A stretch of DNA of 64,000 bases from Rhodococcus sp. 14-2483-1-2 (lineage in GTDB: Bacteria > Actinomycetota > Actinomycetes > Mycobacteriales > Mycobacteriaceae), in contig NZ_NPFW01000023.1 of assembly GCF_002259405.1 (NCBI RefSeq), positions 186,001 to 250,000 of the forward strand, in the 5' to 3' direction. Under the pieces are notes generated by a model that worked only from the letters and a program-made list of their open reading frames with translations, did not search any database and was not told where the DNA came from. Below are positions 50,503-62,500 of the stretch, in pieces (position 1 is the stretch's first letter; every line of letters begins with the position of its first letter). The position numbers and the translations under genes were made by a program.

Positions 50503-53500
50503 TCACGGATGCAGGCGAACCAAAGCTGTCAGAGCGTTCTGCCAGGTATGGACTAACGTCTGCACCTGTTCGACTGGTAGCACCGTTGATAGGTAACGCC
50601 ATTCGGAGCGGACCCGTGGACCGCTCGCGGTGTCCAACGCGCTGACATTGATTTCCAGCATGTGGCCGGCAGGCATGTCGGGGTTTGGTCCAACGTGCGC
50701 CGATATCCCGTCCGGTGCGAACGACCAATCTTCCTCGGCGAGTTCGGAGAACCGCCCGAGATAGTTGAACTCGATGAGCGGCGACGGAATCTCCATCAAG
50801 GGACTCATTGGGAGGAGATGGCGGAGCATTCCAAAGCCGATGCCGGAGTCAGGGATTGATGCCATCGACGTACTTGTGCGCTGCACAAGGGCTGTCGCCG
50901 CAGATCGGTCTCCTTGCAGGAGCGCCTGATACTCGGTCGCGGTTCCTTCCAAGCGGAACGGATGGATCACTGTGAACCAGCCTACCGTCCGCGACAATTC
51001 GACATCGCCCAGACCTTCCTCGCGTCCGTGTCGCTCCAAATCGATTATTGCAGTGGCGAGCTCATCTATCGATGATTCGGACACACTGTGCCGCCACTGC
51101 GCCAGCGCGACAGAGAGCGCCGCGGTCATCAGATCGGTCACTCCCACCCCGTAGGCATGTGGTGCCACACTCAGCAGGTCTCGCACCGCGTCCTCGGGTT
51201 CTAGCTGACTGCTGATCGCCTTGACCGCCGCGACGGTGTCGACCTCGGGGTTGATGCCGCGTGATAGCGGTAGCGGCGACGCTTCTTGCAGCATCGACTT
51301 CCACAGCGGTATCTCCTCGCGCCTACTGGCGGCCTGCTCAGTGAGCAACGCGCTCCACGTTCGGAAAGAGGTGCCCTTTTCCCCGAGATCCGGAGACTGC
51401 CCGTCGGCAAGTCTGAGATAGGTGCGCACCAAGTCGGGAACGATAGTTCGCCACGACACCCCGTCGACGACAAGGTGATGCACGGCGAGGATGAGCCGCC
51501 CTGGAGATTTCGGTCCAGCATCGATCCAGATAGCTATCATCATCTGACCAGCTTGCGGATCGAGCCGCGAGCGCGCCTCGAGCGCCGCCGACCGGAGATC
51601 GGCGGGCCAGTCACCGGTCGCGTGTCTCCTTCTCAACCAAGACCGACCATCATCTGATTCTGGAATGTCCAGATTCCAGTGCTCACCGTCAGCGCGAATA
51701 CGCGCACGCAAGCTGTCGTGATGGCGCGCGATGGCGGTCAATGCCGCATCCAACTGCCCGGCATCGACACCACCCGGCGTCTGCAACACCACACTTTGGT
51801 GATATCCGTCGGTGGTTCCGGGGGCAATTGCGTCGATGCCGCGTAGCCAGTGCATCACAGGCGTGATCGGCGCGGTCCCGGTCGCGATATCGGCCGAACG
51901 CATATCGGTGATGTTTTCGACAGTCTTGGCCAGTTCGATCACGGTACGGGAGATGAACACGTCCCGCGGCGAGATCCGCAAGCCGCATGCGCGGGCGTCG
52001 CTGACCAGTTTCATGGCCACAATGCTGTCCCCACCGAGTTCGAAGAAGTCCGCGTCCGCAGCGACTGACTCGACCCCCACAACACCGGCAACGATGTCAC
52101 ACAACGTTCGCTCGATATCACTGGTTGGTTCCATCCCCTGCGTGGGTGCCGGCGGCTCCGGGAGCGTCGCCCGGTCGAGCTTTCCATTCGCCAGCAGCGG
52201 GAGCTTGTCGAGAACAACCACTGCAGCGGGCACCATGTAGTCCGGGAGCACGCGCGCCGCCTCCAGACGGACGTCAACGTCAACGTCAACGTCAACGTCA
52301 ACGACAACGTAGGCAATCAGTCGAGGCGGCCCGCCCGGGCGTTCGCGCACCACGGCAGCCGCATCCGACACTCCGGGAATCGCCCGCAGGACGGACTCGA
52401 TTTCCCCGAGTTCGATCCGGAAGCCCCTGATCTTGACTTGGTCGTCGCCGCGCCCGCGATATTCGATCAGGCCATCGAACGTCCACCGAGCCCGATCGCC
52501 GGTCCGGTACATGCGGCCATTCCCAATCGGATCGGCCACGAACCGTTCTGCGGTCAGCCCCCAGCGGGCAATGTAACCACGAGCCAAACCTGCTCCCGCC
52601 AAATACAACTCACCCTCGACACCGACGGGCACGGGCCGTAGAAAATCATCGAGTATGTACGCCGACGTACCATCGACAGGACGACCGATTACCGGGCGCT
52701 CCGAATCCGTCACGACTGCCACGGCGGAATCGACGGTGGATTCGGTTGGGCCATAAAGGTTTACGGCAACGGTTTCCGATAGCGCCTGCAGCTTCGACCA
52801 CAACGAAGCCGACACGGCCTCCCCACCGAATCCGAGCATTGCGATCGGGACCTCGGTGCCGAGACCGCGATCCAGCAACTGCTCGATATAGGTCGGTGTC
52901 AGTTCCAGGAAGTCCCACTCGCGCGCACTCAGCCGGGCCAGCAGGGCATCCGGATCACGTTGGGTGTCCTCGTCGACAATATCGATGGCGTGGCCGCCTA
53001 GGATCCACAACAGCGGTTGCCACGAAGCATCGAATGCGAACGACCAGGCATGTCCTACTCGTAGGTGTTGGCGCCCGGTGCTACGAACAGCCCTCTCGTG
53101 CAGCATTCCCCGATGCGATGAATAGAGATTGACCAATCCGCGGTTCGTGACCGCAACACCTTTCGGACGACCAGTGGTCCCCGAGGTGAACAGAACGTAG
53201 GCCGGATTGTCGGCGTGACGATCGGCTCCGATCGGGCCTGGATCGTTGCCGGTCCGTAACTGCAACAGATTCACGCGCCGTAGATCGGCAGGCACGCTGT
53301 CGTCGGTCGTGTCATCTACGATCGCCGCCACCGCGCCTGAGTCGTTGACCATCGACCTCGACCGTGCCGCCGGCGACGATGGATCGATGGGCAGGTATGC
53401 CGCGCCGGCAACCAACACGCCGAAGATCGCCGCGACGTAGTCCGCGCTCCGAGGCAGGCAGATGGCAACCACGCATTCCGGTCCGACACCATACGATTGC

Positions 53501-56500
53501 AGCTTCGCGGCCACTCGACGCACTCGGATATCCAAGTCGGCAAAAGTCCATTCGGTCGACCCGGAGATCACCGCCAGGGCACCACCGTCACGCTGCACCT
53601 GCATGGAGAACAGCTCGGCGATCGTCTCCGGCGTATTATCGGCGGGGCTCACCGCAACTGGTGGCCTCATCACGATCGAACGCTCATCTCCCAAGACGTC
53701 GATGCTGTCTATCCGTGCATCCTCCAGCTCGACCATCGCGTCGAGTACGCGATCGAAGCGCTTGGTGATCGCTACGACCGTGCGGTCATCGAAGAGGTCC
53801 GTTGAGTACTCGACAACACCACCGAAACCTCCCGATTCGTACTCGGTGAAGTCGAACGACAGGTCGAACTTCGCCGTGCCCGTGGAATTGGCGAACTCCA
53901 AAAGAGTTCCGCCAGTGGTGTGCCGCACTACCGAGGAGGCCGCTTCGACCGACCCGATGTAGACCACCATCACCTGGAACAGCGGGTGCATCGACATGGT
54001 CCGGCGAGGCCCGATTGCATCGACAACGTATTCGAACGGGACATCCTGGTTGTCGAACGCGGCGAGGTCGGCCTCGCGAATACGGGCGAGCGTGTCACCG
54101 ATGGAGGGATTTCCGGATAGGTCGGTCCGCAGCACAACGGTGTTGAGGAAGAATCCAACGAGATCCTCGAGCTGCTCGTCGCTGCGGCCCGAGATCGGAG
54201 TACCAATGACGATGTCGTTGCCAGAACCACTGCGGTGCAACGTGATAGCCACCGCGGCATGAATGAGCATGAACATGCTGACTTGATGCCGATCGGCAAT
54301 CGCTCGCAGTAACCTGGCGCGCTCCGGTGCACAGATCACCGGGACCGCTCCACCGAGATAACTGATTTGGGCAGGTCGCGGCCTGTCCAACGGAAGCGGT
54401 AGTTCTTGCGGGGCACCGGCTAAGGTTTCGCGCCAGAAACCGAGTTGCCGAGCCGCCAAGCTCTCTGGATCGTCGCGATTTCCGACTCGTTCGCGCTCCC
54501 ACAGCGTGTAGTCGATGTAGTCGACCGGGAGCGGCCGATACGACGGGGCGTGCCCCGCCAGGCGGGCGTCATACGCCGCGTCGAGGTCGGCTCGCAGGCG
54601 TCGAGCCGACCACTCGTCGGTTGCGATGTGATGGATGACGATAACCACGAGGTGATCGCCGTCGAAGTCAAAAGCACTGACTCGCAACGGAATCTCTGAT
54701 TCGAGCCTGAACGCGTGCCGTAACGACGTAGCAACACCGTCGGTGAGGTGATCCTCGGTGACACGCTCGTACTCGACCGGGACGTGCACGTCCGGGGGTT
54801 GCACTAGTTGAACTCCGCGACCATCGATCGACGGGAACAACGTACGTAAGGTGCAATGCTGCCGGACGACGTCGGCAATGGCAGCTCGCAGTGCGGCAAC
54901 GTCCAACTGTCCCGAGGGTGCTTTCCAGAACATCGGAACGTTGTAGGTCGGTGACGGTCCCTGAACTTGGTAGAGCACCCACATTCGCTGTTGGGCAAAT
55001 GACAGCGGCAACTCGGCAGGCGGCTGAGCCACCGGCACCAAAGGCGGTTGCTCACCCGCGTCATGTCCGGACTCGATCGCCTTCGCGATCTGAGACACCG
55101 TCGGCGTGTCGAAAATACCTCGCAGTGTCACCGCCGTGCCCGTGCCACTTCGGATCCGATTCGCTAGGCGGATCGCCAACAGTGAGTGCCCACCGAGCAG
55201 GAAGAAGTTGTCATCGATGCCCACAGATGTGAGAGCGAGGATGTCGGAGAAGATCGTGCAGAGAATCTCCTCGGTGGGAGTCGTCGGTGGATTCTGTGTG
55301 GTGCTCGGGGAGCCGAATTCAGGCCGCGGCAAAGCGTCGCGATCTACTTTGCCGTTTGCACCCAGCGGCAGGGCATCAACGACGACGACGATCGCCGGGA
55401 CCATGTATGCGGGCAGGAGCCGAGCCGCCTCGTGGCGTATGTTTTCTCCGTCCAGGTCGTCGGTGACCGTGTCACCTACCGGTGCCACGTATCCGACGAT
55501 TCGGGCCAGACCGTCAGTTGTCCGATCGACCACAGTCGTCGCGACCACCCTGCCCGAGGGCTCACCGTCTGATGCCCCATTGCCAGCCGTTGCGTTGATC
55601 GATGCGGTCGTCAGCGCGGAGCTGACCTCTCCGAGTTCGATGCGGTAACCGCGGATCTTGACTTGATCGTCGCTACGCCCGAGGTACTCCAAACGTCCCT
55701 GACCATCCCACCGGGCGAGGTCTCCGGTCCGGTAGAGGCGGGTGCCAGGGGCACCGGCGTCAACACTGTGCGGTGCGGCAATAAATCTATCGGCGGTGAG
55801 CGCGGCCCGGTTGTGGTAGCCCTGAGCCATTTGCACACCACCGAGGTAGAGGTCGCCGGGCACCCCCGGGGGCACAAGCCGCAGGTTTCGGTCGAGGACG
55901 ATCGCCTCAGTATTCGGTGTCGGGACACCGATCGAGACTCCGCTGTCTCCTTGGTCGACTGATTCGGCGGAATTGATGGCGAAAATCGTTGCATCACCGG
56001 TGATTTCGGTTGTTCCATAAAGGTTGATCAACTCAACACCGGGAATGAGCGATGTCAGCGTGGCAGCGGTGTGTCCTGTCAGCCTTTCGCCGGAGCATAT
56101 CCATCTCCGAACACTGGACAGTCGCGCTCCGGCGTCACTTGCCGCTATGAGAGCATCGGCAAGAGCCGGGATGGTCACGAGGTCGGTGACACCGTGACGA
56201 TCGATCAGACTCGCGATTCTCTGGGCGTCACGCACAGAATCCGTATCGGCGACCACAAGTGAACCGCCACGGACGAGCATCGAGAAGATCTCCGTGGACG
56301 CATCGACGAATCCGATTGCGGATTTGGCGAGTCCTACTCCGCCGGTCCCGAACTGGTCGATCGCCCATCGCAGACGATTGACCAGGCCGGCATGAGTGAT
56401 CGTGACGCCCTTCGGTGTGCCGGTCGAGCCGGAGGTGTAGATCAGTGCCACGGCGTCGTCGGGCAGTAGCGCACGGGAAGGAACGACGTCGACGAACGGT

Positions 56501-59500
56501 GCGGCACATAGCTCGTCGGCCACGGTCGGGTCGTCCACCACGACAGCGGCTGGCATGTCCCCCAGGATCTGCGACAAGTCTCCGTTTATGACGTGACGAT
56601 CGGTGATCACGGCGGTAGGAGCGGCATCATCGAGGATGAAGCGGACCCGGTCGACAGGGTACGACGGGTCGACCGGGATGTAGACGGCACCGGTTCGAAC
56701 CACGGCGGCCAACGCGATAGGAAGGTGTTCGCTGCGGTCCAGTGTGATCGCGACCCGGTCGCCCACTCGCACCCCACGGCGGGTCAGAAGATGCGCCATT
56801 TGATCGATTCGAATGTTCAATTCGCGATACGAGAGCGTCACGTCCCCGAATGTGACCGCACCCGCTTCTGGGGTGGTCTCACACTGGACGCGAATGAGGT
56901 CATCGACGATTGCGGTCGGAGACTTGGGAACTCGAGGCCCACGAGACCATTCGGCCACCAGTTCACGATCGACGTCCGGGACAAGATCGAGTTGGGAAAT
57001 CGGGACAGCAGTGTCGGTTGCGAACGCAATCAGTACCCTACTGAGCGTCCTGAGGAACCGTTCGATCGTCGCGTCGTCATAGAGTTCACGGGCGTAACCT
57101 CCGACTGTCGAGATCTTGTCCTCAGAGACAGTTATGTACAGTTCCACATCGCATTTCACCGTCTGCAGCGAAACACGTTCGACCGAGCCCAGACCGATTC
57201 CGGCCGCGAACTCCGGTGGCTCCTTGCCCTCTTCGCGATACATCAGCATCGTTTGAAACAGGGGCGTCCTGGACTCGGTTCGTTCGGCACCAACCGCTCG
57301 GACTATTGCGTCGAATGGTGCCTCCTGGTTTTCGAAACCAGCAAGAACTACCGAACGAACCCGCGCGAGCACCCCTTCCAAAGTCGGCCTACCGGATAGG
57401 TCGTATCTCAGCGGCAGCGTATTGACGAAATACCCAACGAGATCATCGAGATCACTGTCGGTACGCCCTCCGACCGGAGACCCGATCACCAGGTCATCGC
57501 CCGCACCCAACGACCGCACAGTCAATGCGACTGCCGCCTGGGTGAGCATGAACATCGACACATCGTGTCGGCGAGCAACCTCTCGCAGCCTTGGCACCAC
57601 TGCATCCGCGATCGTGCTCTCCCGCCAGATACCCGACCAACTCGGAGTGGACGGTCGCGACCGGACGGATGGAAGCCCCGATACCTCGGGCGCACCGGCC
57701 AGCGTGCGCTCCCAGTACCGCAATTGCTGTGCCAGTAGCGAAGATTGGTCAGCGTGTTCTCCAAGGTGCTGTCTCTGCCAGATTGCGTACTGCGCATACT
57801 GAATCGACAGTGGAGACCAACGCGGTGCATGCCCTGACGAACGCGCCGCATAAGCGGTGCCCAGATCACGGGACAACGCAGGCATCGACCATTCATCCAG
57901 TGCCGAGTGGTGCACCGCCATCCCAAGAATGCAGCCATGGGCGTGCCCGATCAGCACCGCACGAATCGGCAGGTCAACGCCGAGCGCAAAAGGCTGATGC
58001 ATCAACGCTTGCAAGCACTCGTTGACGCGCCCCGTATCCCACTGGCTTCCGTCCAGGATGTGCAGACTCAGCTTCTCGGCCGCTTCCGGTGCCGGCACAA
58101 TCTCCTGTCGCACTTCCACCTGCTCATCGGCAACGAGCAGAGTGCGGAGCGCCTCGTGGCGACCGACGACGTCGGCGACGGCCAGGCCCAGGGCGGCTAT
58201 GTTCATCTCTCCTACCAACGGCATCAGGACTGGCACAACATACTGGTCCGACGGTCCCATTAGCTGGTCCATCAACCACAGTGATTGCTGTCCGTACGAG
58301 GCCGGGACCGGGCCGTTCGGGCGCACGACGTCGGCGATCCGTAGCCGGGCCTGCCGCCCATCGTCAGCCACCCCGCCGACCAGCAGAGCAATGTCGGCAA
58401 CCGTGGGGTGCTCGATGAGACTGCGGAGCGTGAGCGCAACTGCGAGCTTGGCGTTGATCCGTGAGGTGAGCCGAGCCAGCAGCAACGAGTCCACGCCGAT
58501 GTCGGTAAACGAGGCGTCCACCGAGACGGTGTCGTCTGCCACGCCTACCACTGCCGCGACGATCGCGCGGATCTCACTTTCCATCTCGTTAGCTGGTGGC
58601 GTGAGGTGATCACCGGAGACGAGGTTGGGTGCCGGTAGGGCGGCGTGGTCGACCTTCCCGTTCGTGTTCAAGGGCAAGACTGCAAGCTCTGTGAACGCGA
58701 CTGGCACCATATAGCCGGGGAGTTGGTTCGCGACAAAGTCGCGCACTTCGGCGACCGTGACGTCACTGCTGGCGGTGTAGTAGGCGGCGAGGCGGATGTC
58801 CTCGGTGCCGTCGGCGCGAAACGGCACCACTGCCGCCGCGCTGACACTGGGTTGCGCTCGGACAGCCTCAGCAATCTCGTTGAGCTCCACCCGGAATCCG
58901 CGGATCTTGATCTGATCGTCGGTGCGTCCGAGGAAGTCGAGTTGCCCATCGCTGCGCCAGCGGACCAGGTCGCCCGTGCGGTACAGACGCCCACCGCTGC
59001 CGAACGGGTCGGCCACGAACCTCTCCGCGGTCAACCCGGAGCGACCAAAGTAGCCGCGGGCCATACCAATGCCGGCCAAGTAGAGCTCGCCGGAGGTGCC
59101 CGGCGGCACCCGCTTGAGATTGGCGTCCAGGACGTGGGCTCGGGTGTTGTCGATTGGCCGCCCGGCGTTCGACGTAGGACTATCGGCGAGGTCGGCACCC
59201 AAAGCGTTGATGGTGTATTCGGTAGGCCCGTACAGGTTGTAGCTCTCCACACCCGGTGCGTCGCGTAGCGCCGTCCACAGTGCCTCGGGAACCGCCTCAC
59301 CGCCCAAAGAAACGAACACCACTCCAGGATCAGCTTCAGCGGTCGACCGACCAGCTGGCCGGGGACGATCCAGCAGGCCTTCCTCCACCAGCACTTGACC
59401 ATACGAGGGTGTGACGTCGAATCCATCGATGAGTTCGCGGTCGTAGTGCTCGAGCAGCCGTTGCGGATCCTTGCGCAGACTCTCGTCGATCACGTGCACC

Positions 59501-62500
59501 TCATGCCCATTGAGCAACCAGAACAGTTGCTCCCACGACGCGTCGAAGGAAAACGAGGTGGTGTGCGCAATCCGCATCCGGCGACCCTGCTGATGGGTGA
59601 CCACCGGGTCGAAAATTTTCCGGACGTGATTGAAGTACATGTTCGTCAAACCGCGGTGCCCGACGGCGACCCCCTTCGGACGCCCTGTGGAGCCCGAAGT
59701 GAAGATCACGTACGCGAGGTTGTCCGGATGTACGGCCGTCGGAACAGCAGGGGTGTCGGCAACGGCGAGTTGGGACTGGACATCGTCGGAGTCGAGCACC
59801 ACAGCTCGTGCCGCGTAGCTATCGGGCAACCGATCAACTAGCGCACGGGTGGTCACGATCGCCGCGGGATCGGCCGCGTCGAGGATGTACGCGACACGCT
59901 CGGTTGGATGATCTGGCTCGATGGGCACGTAGGCCCCGCCGGCCAGGAATACGCCGAATAGTGCGAGAACGGCCCGCTGGTCCCGGGGCAGCAGCAGGGC
60001 AACACGATCCTCGGTCCTCACCCCAGTGTCCACCAGCAGGGCGGCGTAGCGGCGGGAACCGTCCAGGAGTTCGGCGAAGGTCAGTCGGGTATCGCCCGCC
60101 ACGATCGCCGTCTCGTCAGGTGTCCGTGCAACCTGGCGCTCCAGCAGCTCGCCGACAACGAGATCAGTTGTCTGCCAATCTGTATCGTTCCATTCAGCAA
60201 ACCGTGTCAGCTCCGACGACACGGTGGCCCCGATCCGACCGACCGGGGCGTCGATATCGGCTGACATCACGTCCAAGGTGCCGAGCAGCCGATCGATGAT
60301 CGTCTCGACGTCGCTCTCCGAAAACACATCGCTGCGGAAGGAACAACGCACCCGCATCTGTTCACCTGGGTAAACCGCAAATGACAGTGGATAGTGCGTG
60401 GAGTCGTGGAAGACGAAATCTGCCGGCCGAATCCTGCTTTCCCCCGAACCGATCCACTCCTCTTCATCGGGGGCCAGGGCGGGCATGTTTTGCATGATGA
60501 ACAACGTGTCGAACATCTGGTCGTACCCGGCGATCCGCTGGATCTCACTCAGCGGGACATGAGCCGCCTCGAGCACCCCCGCGTTGCGCGAGTGCTGCCC
60601 GGCAAGGACGTCGCGGACCGAAGCGGTCGGCGGCGCAGACACCACCACCGGCACGGTGTTGAACAGCAAACCGATGATCGATTCAGCGCCAGCCAATTCT
60701 GGCGGCCGGCCCGACACGCTGGTGCCGAACACCACATCACGGCGATTGACCAGGCGTCCGAGGGTGATACCCCAGGCAACCTGCAGGAACGTGCCGATCG
60801 TGACTCCGGCACTGCGGCCCGCCGCCAAGACTCGCTGGTGTAACTCCGCATCGAGGTACCGATAGACATCCGCTGCAGCAGCAGCGTCCGCGGCGACATC
60901 AAGCGCAGTAGGAGCCACGATGGTGGGTTCAGGACAATCACCGTCGGCGATCCCGGGTGCGCTGGTCAAATACTGCCGCCAGGCCTCACGAGCTGCGGTT
61001 TGGTCATGCTCTTCCAACCAGGCCAAATAGTCTCGGTATCCGGTCCGGTCCGGCACAGACTGGGCCGAAGGGTCGTTGTAGAGCGCGAACAGATCGCTCC
61101 AGACGAGGCCGAAGGACCATCCGTCGATGAGCAGATGCTCGTTCGTCATCGACAGAATCCACTCGTCCTCAGCCAGTTCCAACAGAAGGAACCGAATGAG
61201 CGGTGGCTGATCAGCGATGAAGGGGGTCGACCGCTCCTGCTCCAGCACATCGTCGAGGTCCTGACCGGACCACTGCGACCGGTAGACGACCCGCACGGGA
61301 GGCTCAGGATCGGCGGGAATCACTTGCACCGCCCGGTCATCCACGCGTGCGAAACCTGCCGTCAGATTCGGAGTGCGGGCCAGCAACGCTGCCACCGCCG
61401 CCGTCATCCGCGCAGTATCGAGTGCACCGATCAATCGGAACTGCGCATAGGAGACATAAAGATCGGGAGTGCCTGACTCGTTCGCAAGCTGCAGATGGTA
61501 GAAGAAGCCCTCCTGCAGCGGCGACAACGGCAGCACCTCCGCGATCTCGCCGAATCGTGTCTCGAGATCTGCGTGCTGGGCGGCGGAAATCTGCACGAGC
61601 GGCTGCTGTACGGCATGCGCATTGACCACAGCATCGACCACCGTGCCCGTGTCCCAGCCGCTGGCGGGTGCCGTTTCCCCGCCGCCTGCCAACGCGCCGA
61701 CGAGCGCGATCGCGTCCAGTTCCCGGCTGCACCGGGACTGCACGAGAATGCCGATCTTGCGGCGTCGAGCTCGGGCCGCAACCGGTCGGCGCAGGATTGT
61801 GACAAGTAGCACGTAGGTCCCCCACCAGTCGGATTCGTCTTCGTCAGCGACCAGTTCGCTCGCTGTGTCCGCGACCCGGATCAGAACTTTCGATGGTGGA
61901 AGGTGGTCGAAGGTGCTGCGCGATCTCTCGTCCTGCCAGCGGAGCAGCCCATAATCGATCTCAGACGAGCTGTCGGGCGGCAAGATTCCCTCAGCGCGCA
62001 TTACCTGCACAGCGTCGGTACCAGGCGGCACAGCGACGATTCGATCTGGGTCCAGCAGCACCGGGTAGCGAACGCTCAACCGGCCCGGTACGGCAGCAGT
62101 CGACACGTCACGTACCGTGCGCTCGACATCCACGACCGTCCCGTCCGCAACGAGATCGCCAACCTCGGCTGAGAGCCACATCAGCGTGCGAGCCACGATG
62201 CCATCGGTGTCCAGGCCGGTGCGGCCCTCGGCGCGCGCAGTGCGAATCGGGCCGGACCATATCTCCGCTGTGGCCGCGCCGACGCCGGACTGTGTAAAGC
62301 CAGAGGGACAGCTGTCGAACCAGTATGTGGACTCGCGGATCTCCTGCGACGCAGCCCGCGCTGCGCGGGCTGCCACAAGGTCATCACCATCGGGAGCGGC
62401 CAATGCGACTTGCTCGCCAGCGGCGAGCGCAAGAGCCGTCCTGGCCACGCTGCGGGCAAAGATGTCTACCGCGGATGAATCGAGATCACCTGCGGCCGCC

